DNA of 64,000 nt from Sequoia sempervirens. Taxonomy: Eukaryota; Streptophyta; Pinopsida; Cupressales; Cupressaceae. The notes beneath the pieces were generated by a model. It saw only the letters and a program-made list of their open reading frames with translations. It made no database searches and was not told the origin of the DNA. The position numbers and the translations under genes were made by a program. The stretch spans positions 40,791-104,790 of the forward strand of contig VDFB02275530.1 in NCBI GenBank assembly GCA_007258455.2, in the 5' to 3' direction. Below, piece by piece: positions 33,292 through 45,772 of the stretch; positions within the stretch are counted from its first letter, which is position 1, and every line of letters begins with the position of its first letter.

Positions 33292-35351
33292 TGTTAGCTC
33301 TCAAAAATGCAGGTTTGAACCAAGAAAGGTTGCCAAGCTTTCACGAAGTTTCAGGGTAATAGAACAAGGTTTGAAACAATCAAACCTTCTACTCTTTAGG
33401 TGCTACAAGACCTAGGCGGGTGTACCTTTTCTGAATAGTGCAGACTTAACTTTTGATTATCCTTCTGAAATGCTTTGTCCACAATGGCAGATGATAGTGA
33501 ACAAATGAAACCAAACTTGATAGCTACCTTTTGATCTAAATCCTAGAATGCTTAATTAACAGATGTAAAGAGATTAAGTGAATTCAAAATGATCAAATGC
33601 AGAGACTAGTGCCTTGTTGGGTATGCAGAGTCAAACGAAACAGAGGTGAGCAACTTATTCTGGCAGAAAATCAAATTGTAGGCATATGATCTGTTTATAA
33701 CTTGTATAAACAATGCAGGATTATGATTACTAAGCTCTACTTTAAGAATCCAGATGAATTCCCCCCTGATTACTGTGATCAACAGAAAGGATTTAATCCC
33801 TACTTGAGAGAACCAGTCAATTAATCACACAGACACAACAAATGTGCACCGACAAACTGAGAATAAACTTGTTATTTCAATTTAAACAACCAGAAAGAAT
33901 CAACTTGGAGACAACTTTAGCAATGCTTTTCAATAAATTCAACATACAATTGATACCAGAAACAACCTGCCACACCAGCTGATTTTATTTGAAACCACCA
34001 TTTGAAATCATGCACATAGTCTCTGGAAAGAGAAAATTATCCTACTGTAGCCATGCCTAATCTATCTATCTGTGATCTAAAAATCTGATGATTCAATTAC
34101 AATTCAGGTGCATATAAATACACTAGCATATGAAAATAAGACACTTCAAAATATCATGTCGGCCCTCCATAGAATTCGGGCTCCAATCGAGCTGGCAAGC
34201 AATGGTCAAAATTCCAATTACATGTCGGCCACAAGATCAGAAATTCTATTATTACTAGTGACAGTTGGCAAGACAGGCCTGAAGGTATGCCGAAGGCAAA
34301 ATAACACTGATCGCTCCCTGCCAGTGTTCCCCCGCTCCACATGCTTCGCCATGACAATCCATTTGTTACACCGAAGTCAAGAAATATTGCTTAGTTTCGT
34401 TATAGCCCGCCATTGTCGTTGAGATGTCATATAGATTCAAAATGCTTCATCGAAATGTATTTCCTTTATGTGCTTTCCATTCGCTAAGACACATGATATA
34501 TCTCACTGAAAACTCTTTTTGTTCTAATCACTATCGCCGTAACTTATCACTCTCGGGGAGACCTCCTGTAGATGTCATTTCCTTTCCCCAAAAGTCCCTT
34601 CGTGTTTTGTCATGTCACTGCAACTTAAGGTTTTTCTCGCCGAAAAGCATTTTTCATTTGACATTGTCGCCGTAGCATCCGACCATCGGAGAGACATCAT
34701 AGAGATTTTATTGGGTTATACCGAAATCCACATACTGAACCCCGTGGGCAAGACATACTGAGTTCACCAAGACACTATAACGAAGCAACATTAGCCATAC
34801 CGAAGAACCCTGAAGCACCGGTCAGTATAACAAGCCAACATCGCCAAGAGCTTTCAACGAAAGGTATAACCCACGCTGAAAGCAAATCACAAGATACCGT
34901 CAGCAAGACTCAACAGATTCGCCATGACATATATCAATGTCCCAAGCCTTCACCGATAGAACTTTTCAAATGTAGTTCGGTAAGACATAGATGTTTCGCT
35001 ATGACCTTCGCCCGAATATGATTTCCTATGCCGATAAGTATCTCATCTGTCGCCAAAACAAAACCAAGGTCTCGCCAACAACCACCTGTAAGTAAGATCC
35101 AGTCACTATGACAAATGATAAGTCTTGCCAATAGGCAATATAGACTTATGCAAGCAAAAAACACTCAATGGGTCGGGGAGACAATAGGAAACCTATGCCG
35201 ATATGAACCAAAATGTGAAAAATGTATGATCCAACGGATTGAATGGGACAAGATAGCAAAATATAGGTGAAGTATGCATACTGTAAGATCAAATCTGGAA
35301 ATTTATAGGTGAAAACATATTGAAAAACACCAGATTTTTACAGTTCTAACA
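33292..35351 (-). repeat. 5' LTR of the pol-less element
   Basis: 2060 bp, same ends and length as 28255-30314. The first 135 bp show about ten differences from the other copy, nearly all transitions. Confidence 0.95.
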
Positions 35352-35356
35352 AATCT
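35352..35356. repeat. Target duplication AATCT, right
   Basis: Matches 28250-28254. Confidence 0.85.
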
Positions 35357-36062
35357 GATGTGCTCACTGTCAACAAAAGAATGAATAATTCTATAATAAT
35401 GGTATTCAACTAAGTTGAGAGTCTCAACTATCAACCATTGATGATTACATGACTCTCCTAATATAGTAGGAACAAATGAAAAAGGACTAGAAGACATAAA
35501 ATGCAGGAAGAAGCAACAAAATGAGGAGAGAAAGGAAACACAAATTGTGGTGATGGATTTGAAGGAGAAAAGGAAAGTTGATAAGGAAATTCAACATAAG
35601 GAAAGGGAGCAACTCAAATTGTTAGAAAAGAAGGAAAGAGATCAGAAGATGGAGCAAGAGAGGGTTTAAAAGGAACAAGATAAAAAGGAAAGAGAGATTG
35701 AGGTGGCCCATAGGGCATTGCAATAAGAAATACAATTAAAAATTCCTATGAACCCATTATCAGATAATCATGCTTTATTTCGAGAATTACTGAACATAAG
35801 CATCCCTCAATTTTTTGCTGGTAATATTTGTTTGACTCTCGATCCATCACATGTAAGCTACACTTAGATTTCAAGTCAAACATACAGTCAGGAAGAACAT
35901 CGTATCCATCAATTTTTTGTTGGAATGAATTGTTCAACACTTACCCCATCACACGTAAGTTGTAGTGAATTTCCAAATCCAAATCTAAATCATGTAACCA
36001 CAACTCAAAATGCAACAACACGAGATGAGAAAATTTCTCCAAATGCTTTTCTTGGCTAGTTT
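35357..36062 (+). pseudogene. C-terminal tail of the split pogo-type transposase
   Basis: Resumes directly after the AATCT duplication. From about 35490 it reads as a charged helix: KCRKKQQNEERKETQIVV, LKEKRKVDKEIQHKEREQ, KLLEKKERDQKMEQ. It ends near EKISPNAFLG. Such Lys/Glu-rich tails are common at the end of plant pogo-like transposases. It has stops, so it is a relic. Joining to 26420-28254 is inferred from position and the flanking duplication. Confidence 0.6.
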
Positions 36063-36070
36063 GATTAAGT

Positions 36071-36236
36071 TTGGAAGAGACCAAACCTATAAGTCCATCA
36101 ATTTTTAGCTAATTTTATTGTGTACATTGGGGACTGCAAGATTATGTTTGAGGTTGGGAAGGAACAAACCTACAACTCCATCCTTTTTTGGCTAGTTTTT
36201 TTGTGTATATTAGGAACTGTAAGATTATGTTATAAA
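36071..36236. repeat. Two 83-bp tandem repeats
   Basis: 36071-36153 and 36154-36236 share ordered words (ttgg-aag, caaacct, actccatc, ggctagtttt-like, ggaactg-aagattatgtt). Noncoding, just after the transposase tail. Confidence 0.7.
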
Positions 36237-36239
36237 TAT

Positions 36240-37780
36240 AAGTTCACATTTTATTTATGCTTTTTGGTTGCAAGTATGTTTAATTATTGGCAGCCTTTTA
36301 TTTTAAATTTATCTAGCTAGTTTAAATTTGCTTCATGTTATGCTCCAATTGGTCCAACGTGTTCATGACTTTCCCATTTGGAGGGCTGACCCATCATAGA
36401 TCAGGTCCACCTTTGGACATTGCGTGGACGAGAGCTAGTAGTGGATCAAATGGACACATAGTAGCCAAACACCTTGCCACCCTCAACATCTAGTTCATTG
36501 TATTTATCATGTGTTGCCCCCTCAATCCCTTTTGTCCAACAACATACACTACGCGTCCCTTCCCATTTACTCTACCAGAATGGTGTATAATTCCAAGGCT
36601 TGAGATCATTCAATGCTCCAAAAATTCACATATCCCACTCAATTCCACCCATTTCTTATACTCATCTTCTGAAGTCTTCATTTGGTTAGGCACTAATACA
36701 TGTTTGGCTATGCTATGTATTGAGTAATGCATTTGGGGAGGCTCGATTTCACCAAAAACATTTGCAATGTTAAACTATGTTGCATTTATCCTCAATTCAA
36801 TTTGAAAAGTATATTGCAACATAGTTAAATGCCAAATGCCTCTACAAAAAAAAGTCTCTTAAATGCTAGAACCTCAAACAATAATATGGTTTTATATCCT
36901 ATATTATTTAAATGTTGTTGCTAGTGTTATGCACATTCCTATATGATGTATATATGTTGTTAAATGGATATGGCCATTGGTTTCGTCGAATGCTATTTTG
37001 GGTAGACTTACCTATATCATGTACATGTTGTTGGTAGTGTAGTGCAATTTCATATATAATGTAAATATAGTTAATTATACTTGAACTTTCGTTATGAAGA
37101 TTGCTTGTTTGGGCTAAAGCCTTCAATTATACTTGCATTTTTTGGTATGGTCGACTCATCTAACATGAATGCATGATTCAAAAGATTGAGACCTTCTAGT
37201 CTATTTGAAGAAACTAACCATGTGCTAAGATGAGTAAATGAGAAGGGACATGCAACTTGCATGTGGATGATCGAGGGTTAAAAACTATATATATACAAAG
37301 AGATCTCTTATTTATGGAGATTGTATGTTGAGATGGTTACTCTTTGATGAGTTTTCAACATAAAGACCTAGATGCCTACACCTGGTTATGGATGTGAGTC
37401 CATTATGGACCTAAAGAGAAGATTGTCCTTTATTGTAAGTGTAGTAATGGAAAAAGGATCCCTTTTTCCTTAGTTTGGGAATAGTTAATATTAAAATGAG
37501 CTTAATGTTGCCTTGATTTACTGTTGTAATGTGTTTTACACATTCACATTAAGTTTAGGGCCCCTTTTAATAAAGTGGACTTAATGGTGCCTTATTTAGG
37601 GTGTTGTAAAGTGCATCTTTACATTTTCACACTAATCTAGGGCTTTATTAATTAATCGAGATTAATTTTCCTTAATTGGCCCCTTTAATTCAAATCCAAA
37701 CCTAATTAATTACAAATTTTGAGGGATAAATCTTGACATTCATAAATTATATTACACAACACTTAATTTTTGAAGGTGTG
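36240..37780. other. AT-rich spacer, no gene recognised
   Basis: Only short frames without motifs, plus diverged local repeats near 36900-37080. No RNA gene seen. Confidence 0.45.
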
Positions 37781-37782
37781 TG

Positions 37783-37931
37783 TCCTAGGTTAGTGACCTA
37801 GGACCCATTCCCCACTTAGAAAATGGGTCCTCACTAGGTCCTAGGACCCTATTTTCACATAACATCACAATCCCCAAAGTGTGTCCTAGCCAAGTGAGCT
37901 AGGACCCATTCACCATGTGGTGAATGTGTCC
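37783..37931. repeat. Two tandem hairpin units around CCTAGGACCC
   Basis: Unit 1 has stem 37783-37790/37796-37803 (tcctaggt/acctagga) and stem 37801-37809/37822-37830 (ggacccatt/aatgggtcc). Unit 2 has stem 37884-37890/37898-37904 (tcctagc/gctagga) and a 14-bp stem 37902-37915/37918-37931 with one mismatch. A third partial copy is at 38712-38741. The two stems of each unit overlap by three bases. Confidence 0.6.
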
Positions 37932-37959
37932 TCACTTAGACCTAGGACCCCCTATGGGA

Positions 37960-40140
37960 TATGTTTTTGGCGATATTTTAATGGTTTAAAATTCTAGATC
38001 TAATGTTAGCTTGTGATATTTGAATTTTGAGAATTAATCTTAAGTTATGTATAAATATAAGGTTATTTCACTATGTTTCATCTAAGCAATCCTAGAAAAT
38101 TGAAGTTATCATAAGAGTACTCTCACAAGAGCATTATAGAGCAATTTATAAGACATTCAAGGGCCGATTTATCGAAGAATATTGCAGCAATCAAGGATCA
38201 TATCATCATGTCAAAGATTTAATGCATCATGCATGTTGTTGAGCTAATGTGTTGATGTAGCATTAAAGATCCAATTCAAGCATTGTTTCACATCAAGATT
38301 CAAGATCAAAATCTGCATTTATTGAGGCCATTTCATGCAAGATTGCAGATTTTCTATCCAAGGTTTAATTAAGGTTTGGTGAGTTGTGACATTACTTTGA
38401 TCATGCATCATTCCTTTATGCATTGTTTCATTTCAAGGTTTAATTACCAAAATAGGGTTTGACCAAGGCAAACCCCTATTCCCTAACAAACAACATTTTT
38501 ATCCTCTTTAATGTGTGATTTCAGGTTTTAGATTAAAGATCATTTGGAGAAAAAAATTAGAGAAAGTTGCAAAGTTGTCACCTTTCTTGCAAAATCATGG
38601 AAACTGAGCTATAGGATTTATTTTCGGGTTTTCGACAATGCCCGACTAGGATTTGGAAGTGCAGACTGAGAAGAACAGAACCTAGAAACCATTTTTCTAG
38701 AGCCCCAGCTAGGACCCATTTTCCATAGGGCGAATGAGTCCTCAATGAGGCTCAAAAAAGCACTTTTTTGCAATAGGTACACAACATTTGACCCTCTTAA
38801 AACCTACCTTTTGATTGCTATATCAGTTAGGTTTAATTTATGTTACCCATTTACACATCATAACCCTCATAATTGATTGAAATTACAAGTGAAATTAGGT
38901 TCATCATCTTGTTAATTCATTTTGGTGAACTTATTTTCCTTCATTTCAATAAGCTATTAATGCTTAGTGTTGTGTGCACATGACAATCTTGTATCCCACT
39001 CTTGGTCTACTTGGTAGGTGAATGATTCAAGAGGTATTGTCTGCTTGAATATCAAATATATTATTTATTTTATATCTTGTCTTGTCATATGAGTTAGTCT
39101 TGACTATAGAAGTTTTGAGGACTTGTTAAGAATAATATGCACGGTTTTCTATATTTTTGTTGTTCTCCTTGTTTTGGTCTTCAGCTATGGATCTAGTTTT
39201 GAGGATTTATTTCGAAAGGTACATGAAATGGTTTGTAGCTTTGGGAATATTCCTTTTGTTGTGGGAATGATTGGTTGTTTGATCTACCTTTGGTATGAAA
39301 GGTTTACATCTATTGCTAGATTTTTTTCATCATATTTTGAATGTAGATGTTGATATCCTTTAACTTTGGGAATGGTGAAGAGGATCTTACTTTTCACAGC
39401 TTGGTACATGGTAGTGTGTAACAAGGATATGGTTTGTGATGGGCTCAATCATTGGAAAAATTTCCTTTTACTGTTTTATGCTTTAATCATTTCTTTTGCT
39501 AAGTTTCAAAGACATTACCAAGACTTTACATACCTTTTATATGCCTTTTATACACTTCTAAGCAGTTTTAAGTATGTGGAAATGGAAGTATGATATGTTG
39601 ATATATGTCTCTATGAATGCATGAATGTCTATGAAATTTAGTATGACTCTATATTTAATTTATGATTGTTAATGATGTGGATGCCTTAGGAATGAGACTA
39701 ACATCTTGCAACAAAAAGGATTGTTAACCCGCAACAAAAGGTTTTCTAGCTCACAACATAAGGACTACAAATGGTTGTAGAGAAGAAGTCAAACAGCCAA
39801 GGTGCGACACTTTTAGAAGGAAGCAAAGGTGATCATTTATTGATCAACCGTGAGTCACTGCTTAACACTCTTTCTCACCGAATAAGACAGCCAAGAGGAG
39901 TCTACTCTAAACAAGATTGATTCATGACATGACTATTCTCAGGAACATGTCTTTGTCATAGAAGTTAAACTATTGTGCATAGAATTCTAGTTTGGATTCT
40001 CTACTCCTACTTTATAGTTATTATTTTTTGTTTCAAACTAAGTCCTCTTCCTATCTTTGAGAGAGAGTGGATGATTGCTTTATGATTTTGTTTTCAGTTT
40101 GAGAAGAATGAAACTCCTCATAGACCCTATATAGTGGGAT
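37960..40140. other. No gene recognised, probable LTR or leader remains
   Basis: Short aromatic-rich frames at 39123-39353 and 39366-39593 show no domain and are not called. The stretch leads into the Gypsy gag at 41284 and may hold part of that element. Confidence 0.4.
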
Positions 40141-40930
40141 CTATTGTTAAGGAGGAAATATATTTGATAGTTGATAAGTCGATTATTGATAGTTAGTATT
40201 TTATATATTACTAGTTACAACAACAAACTATGTGTTATTGAATAAGAGATCTTCAGTAGATTCTTGTCAGATTGTATATAAGATTTTAGTGTTTATATGC
40301 AATAAAGGGAAATAGTTTGATATCATGAATTGCTAAGTAAGTAAGTGAGTGTTTGAAAACTTCTATGGAATTAGCAACTCAAGCAAGGGCCACTTGAGGT
40401 GCTGCTAACCCACTTCATTTTCTATTGTTAGATTAATTGATGCATTGTTGAATTTAGTTAGTAGTTTCTAGTTATAATCATGTGTTGTAATTTATGAATG
40501 TCATTCTACAGTTTTTTGAATTGAATCCTTTATCTTCATGTTGGTTTCATACTCTAGAGGAATTGGCTAGGTTAGGACACTACAATTTTTAACTATAGAG
40601 AGTTACAGTCTTAAGCATTAGGTACCCGTAGCATAAGGTAATAGTTTATATTCATTTCTCTTGTTTCATGAATTAGAAATTTAATTCACTTTCCATATTT
40701 TCTAGTATTTTGTACATGTGTAATCACTTATACTCTATTGATGTAGGATATGTCTAGGATTTGTAAACACATATTTTTCTAGCACTATCAAAATTTTATG
40801 AGTCCCTGGTTGATAATTAAATGCAGTCTCTTGTGAAAGATGAACTGTTCAATTAGGAATTCATCCTCTGAGTTATGTGTATACCTTGTAAGCACCAAGT
40901 TGATTAAACATTAGAGAAGCTTTACCTTTT

Positions 40931-40948
40931 TAGTGTCATTGTCAGGGA
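40931..40948 (+). other. Decayed primer binding site
   Basis: tagtgtcattgtcaggga differs from the common plant Gypsy site TGGCGCCGTTGCCGGGGA almost only by C-to-T and G-to-A changes. Confidence 0.5.
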
Positions 40949-41283
40949 TGGTGCTAAGTTCTGGATTCTCTTGTGTATTTTCAATTCATTTCAAGCTTTC
41001 ATAGTTTAGCAAAAAAAATCAGTATTAGGGTAAATAGATTTTAGCCATCAACAACAACATGAGTTACTAACAATGTGCAAGAACCACTGATCTAAAGAGT
41101 CACAAAAATTGCATGCAGAGGTAGTGAGACACTTTGGGAAGATTTCTCCCCTCAACACATGAATCATTAGAAGATATTGGTGAACAAAGTGAACAAAATG
41201 AGGGAGACCCTAAAGAAGAATCATCCCTCACACCAACACCCACACCAACCATAGGGAAGAATTCTTGAATACATATAGGCATC

Positions 41284-42347
41284 ATGGGTGATACAACAAT
41301 AGAAGATTCACTAGAGAATGCAACATTTTAATTCCCTATAACCAACTTGGAAAGGGTAGTTGTTTTGAAGAACATACCTCCTTCATCACTCCCTATCTTC
41401 TATGGGTTGGTCACAGAGGATCCAAACACCTTTATTTTTTATTTTTATGTGCTATGTCGAAGCTATGACTACACCATGGATGCTCATAGACTCAAATTAT
41501 TTCCAGCCACACTAAAAGATGTTGCTCTGCGATGGTTCATGGGGTTGGGAAGAGATATTGTTCCTAATTGGAATACATTGAAGACAGAATTCCTAGAGAA
41601 ATACCATGATTATTGTAGAGGCACAGATAGAAAGAGGAATGGCATCTTTAGGATGTCACTGAAATAAGATGAGTTGTTGGAAGACTACATTGAGAGTTTT
41701 TAGTTCTACCTCAAGAAATCCTATCAAAACAAGCTTCCTAATGAATACTTGAAATTGATATTTTTAAGGGGACTTCATGAAGACTGTATTGATTCCCTCA
41801 ATCTCATTGGAGTAGGGGACATCTCACAATTACCCTTTAAAGAGGTTTGTAAGGTGTGTAGAAACTTCTCCAAGTCTTTCATCAAGAGGACCAAGCGAGG
41901 CATGACCTCTTCTCTCAACAAATCATCCACTAGAGTCTCAAGGGTAGAGTTGATAAATCTTCTATCAAACATGAAGGAGGACATCATTAGCCACTTATCT
42001 ACCCAACTAGATACCCTCCATATCAAGAAGAAGCAAGAAGAAGTAGAGGCAACCTTTACAAATTTTTTCCCACACTGTCACTAAAAGAAGATTAATTGCA
42101 AGTGCAAGAATCTAGCCAATGTTTCTAAAGACAAGCAAAGGAAGCCAATGTTTCATGCCTTGGAAGATGGGGTAGGTCAAGTGTTTTACATTTCTCAACA
42201 TAAACCATGGAAACCAAGTCAAGGTACGCCTCAAGATCCCTTGACCTATAATATGTCATTTCCAGGTAATAACACAAACTTCCTAAATTGGAACCCTCAA
42301 TCCTAGACCAATGTGCAAAACTCACAATAGCCAATGCCCCAAGCCTT
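41284..42347 (+). pseudogene. Gypsy gag pseudogene
   Basis: Starts MGDTTIEDSLENATF. The capsid core is clear: LPIFYGLVTEDPNTFIFYF, LKLFPATLKDVALRWFMGL, WNTLKTEFLEKYHDY, then ELLEDYIESF. ALRWF is the usual A-x-x-W-F capsid motif. Stops lie at about 41329, 41666, 41701 and 42082. A weak lysine-rich region (KKINCKCKN) may be the nucleocapsid relic. The frame is lost where the element at 42348 begins. Confidence 0.8.
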
Positions 42348-45010
42348 TGAAACATCGAAAATGGGTCAACGTTAAGTTTATGTTAAGAAACTAGGATCAC
42401 TTTTTTCTTTCTATAAGATCATTTAGGATGCAAATCAACAAGGTAATTAGATTGACTTTCAACCATGAAGGTGAGCCAACCAGACCTAGATCTGCATATT
42501 TTGTGTGTGTGGGGGTCTTTAGAAAGTAATTGGAATTGATTTTCCTTTATTAACCTAATTAAACTATGTGCCCTAATATGAAAATGCAAGATTCTGACAA
42601 TTGAGAAACTGTAATAGAGATTTGCAAGAAGATCTGAGAAAGTTAGAGATTTATGCACCTATCTTGTAAATTTGGAGTCAGCCTAAATAGGAGGACATTG
42701 CTGCCATAAGGCATCTATGTCCTTGTAGAGATATTTAAGTTTTTTTTTGTAGTCCTTTGATGCCAGATCTAAGATTCTTGGTTCTACTTGCAAATTTGTT
42801 AGATCATTGTCAGATAATTTTTAACGTGAGTTTCTGTAGCTTGAAAAGGCATAGAGTTGTGAATGCGACAATGGAAAAAATGAATCTTCAAGCTTCCCTC
42901 AATCCTCTCCAAACTTGAAACTTGAACATTCAAAGAGAAAGGCAGGGTTGTGTCATTTAGGGGCTTGCCTTAGTCAAACCTTGTGTTAGTGTTTCCACTT
43001 CCACAGTGGCAATGTGGTGCAGGAGAATGCGGGCAAACAGGCGATGCGTACCACCCAAAAACATCTTTGATTTTACTTTTACAAATTTGGTTTGTTTTCT
43101 TGATTAGTTTTCTTCAGTGCCTAAACCTCTTAAATTCTGCATCTTCATTGACACTCGAAGAATGTTGTCTCATAAAATCTTTGAAGGAAATGTAAATTGG
43201 TTGATGTAAATCCAAACTCTTCTTCCTATTGTCTTCATCCTCATGGTTTGAATGTGATGGAACTGGGTCTAGACGCTCATCAAAATATAAAATCAGTCGA
43301 TATTGTAAGTTGCAACTACATTGGTAGATACATATGCAAGTGTGGAAGCAAAAACTGACACATTGGGTGAAGATTTTTGGACTCTATTGAAATTTTGATA
43401 TTAACATTTAATACGCCCTTTACCTTCAAAATAGGGGGCCACCGATTAAGGATGCATTATGTTTTGAAATAAGATAACACTTAAGTTAGAAGGTTGCTGC
43501 TTGGAATTGGTATATATTCTTGTTTGAGAAACCAGACAAAAGGGAAGGCAAAGGGTTGAGCTTTGAGGCTACGAAATACAATTATGACAAAAAGGGGTGA
43601 AAGAATTGAAAAAGGTAGGGGAGTTTAGTCGAGCAGTTTGGAGTGGATTCGGTTGGTGAATACAAAGAAAAAAAGAAGAGAAAACTATGTACGTAGCTAT
43701 GGGAGTATAGAGACGCAAGTGTAGAAAGTGAAGAGTCAGCTGTGTAAAGTGTGCACAACTTGGAGGAAAGAAGAAGCTCGGTGCAAGAAATTCAGAGCAA
43801 GCAGGAGTTTTGGGAAAATAAATTGAATTCCCAAGTGGGCCGGTGAGAGTAAGAGAGAGGCGTCATATTGGAGGAAGCTGGTGCAAATAGGTTTTAAAAG
43901 GCAATCTGCCTAGCATGAAGGAAGCCTGTAAAAGAGCCTAGAGCTCTCAAGTAAAGACATGAGATGAGAGTGGTATTGCAAATAGTACACACAAAGGTAA
44001 GATCATAGGAGATAGAAAGGGAAGCACCAAGTGAAGTTTGGTGCAGGCGCAGTAGTGAAAAGAAAAGAAGAGGCCTAAAGAGTCTTGTTTGTAATTGTTT
44101 TGAGATATTGTGTTGCAAAACTCAAATGTATTGAGTGATTTGGAATTTAATAAAATTCAATTTTTGTTTGCAATCTAAATTGTGTTTTGGGTGGCATGAT
44201 TATGTTGCCTTGAAATTGTGAGATAGGTAGGAGGGATTTGAAGTTGTAAGTTTGAATTGGGTTGAATTGGGAAGTTTGATTTCCTTTGCATCAGAATGTC
44301 AATGATTGAAAAGATAAATGATAGGAAGGAATGATGAATCAACAAAGTGTTGTAACTCACCACCCTTCAATGGCTTCCTTGAAGGACTGAAGTCATGCAC
44401 ATCACCTCAAGGTCTTGGATCTTTCTTGAAATTGTTGAATTTCTTGGAGACCACAAAATGGTTTGCCTTCACAAATAATGATAACATAAATATACATGAA
44501 CTCACATGTGATTTGACATGATGTTTGGATCTTGAATTACTACAATAATATTCACAAATGTTTCTCTTGACTAGCATGATAATGCTCTTGATGTTCACTT
44601 GTTTCTATATTTCTCTTGTTCTTGCTAGATAGATTTCAAATGATGCAATAACTAGGTATTTATCTAGGAATTTATTCAACTTCCCACAAATTAGATCCAG
44701 ATAGCCAATGTTTATAACTTGAATTGGAAATGATAAAATATTGACACTGACGTATTCAAATTTGGGACTAGGCAAAATAGGGGGAAGTTTTCGCCATAGG
44801 GAATCTCTGTCCTAGCCTTATTTTTTGGCATTTAAGGTGTCAAGGACAAAGTATCAGATGAATGTATTTGTTTTGTGCTTTCAATTTGTTAGAAAAAGAT
44901 AAAATAAGCCTCAAAATGTATAATTTAGGAAATTATAGGTTCAATCAGGTCCAATAAGTAAGGGGGAGAAAAACATAATGTGAAATTGTCAAGGGTGACA
45001 ATTTTTGACA
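42348..45010 (-). repeat. 3' LTR of the 42348 element
   Basis: Runs TGAAACATCG to TTTTTGACA, 2663 bp. Only the first 580 bp can be checked against the truncated partner at 50334. The inner border (45010) is inferred from the terminal CA and the adjacent purine tract. Confidence 0.55.
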
Positions 45011-45326
45011 CTAAATTTAACCCCCACTTTAGTGAGAGTATGAACTTATGCTCAAACTTAAACTAAAGTAGAAAATCTATATCAAGAGGGGTCTGATTTT
45101 CCAAATTTTGAAGAGATAGGATGACTAAGGATCAAAGGGGGGGTGCACAAGCCCCCAGGATCCAAGATCCCATGTCAAGACAACATAAGCACAAAAGAAC
45201 ACACACACGCAGTGAGACAACATACACAATACCAAAATAAATGCAAAAGGAGGGTATGGATAATCACATGTTAGCAAGTTGTGTTATGATATGATCCACA
45301 CCAAAGGAATTCATGACTCACACAAT

Positions 45327-45480
45327 ATAAAAGTTTGATATTTTCTAGGTGAATCACAAACCAAAGGCAACACAGGATAGTGAAGTTCAATATTCACTAG
45401 GTGATCCCCAAAGACAAGGTAGCGAGATGAGAAACACATAAGGTCTAGTGAAGTTTGATATTCACTAGGTGTGTACCCAT
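45327..45480. repeat. Three short repeats around a gtttgatattcactaggtg core
   Basis: The core occurs at about 45330, 45380 and 45445, with variable spacing. Noncoding 3' region of the element. Confidence 0.55.
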
Positions 45481-45553
45481 TGACAACCATACCAAAAATT
45501 ATACTCCTTGATAACTCTGATAAGGTGCTAAAAAAATGATCAAGGTGTTATGC

Positions 45554-45772
45554 CAATGCATCACTAAGTTCAACACGTGTGAACAAAGTGAAGAAAAAAT
45601 GCCAATGTCAATGCACCACCAAGCCAATGCATGTGAACAAAGTGAAGCAAAAATGTCAATGTCAACACACCACTAAGTCTAACACATGGGAACAAAGTGA
45701 GGCAAAAATACCAATGTAAATGCACCATTAAGTCCTACGCGTGTGAAAAAGTAAAGCAAAAATGCTAATGTA
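45554..45772. repeat. 55-bp minisatellite, four copies
   Basis: Units start at 45554, 45609, 45663 and 45718. Common core: caccactaagt, then gtgaacaaagtgaagcaaaaatg. It lies in the 3' untranslated part of the element. Confidence 0.85.

Larger units (their letters stand above)
28255..35351 (-). mobile_element. Pol-less LTR retrotransposon (LARD-like), 7.1 kb
   Basis: Two LTRs of exactly 2060 bp (28255-30314 and 33292-35351), both TGTTAG...CTAACA, are flanked by AATCT on each side. The 2977-bp internal region is read on minus: PBS-like site (33291-33271), gag-like frame (32778-32296) and its in-frame acidic continuation to 30742. No protease, RT, RNase H or integrase is present. It must therefore have been moved by proteins of an autonomous relative. 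The LTRs differ mainly by transitions, so insertion is recent compared with its neighbours. It interrupts the pogo-type transposase. Confidence 0.9.
40145..42347 (+). mobile_element. Truncated Gypsy element: LTR end, PBS and gag
   Basis: A possible LTR starts TGTTAAGGAGGAAAT (40145) with TATA near 40275 and an AATAAA at about 40302. A decayed PBS lies at 40931-40948, then gag from 41284. At 42347 the element is cut by the LTR of the next element. Its pol and right LTR are not in the window. The PBS type points to Athila/Tat-like Gypsy elements. Confidence 0.55.

Noticed and set aside
39123..39593. Two aromatic-rich frames that look like membrane segments
   Set aside because: T-rich DNA gives Phe/Leu/Val-rich text by default; no start context or family pattern.
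42371..42400. TGTTAAG as the LTR start, paired with TGTTAAG near 39127
   Set aside because: Sequence after 39127 does not match; similarity with 50334 starts earlier, at TGAAACATCG, so that is taken as the LTR border.
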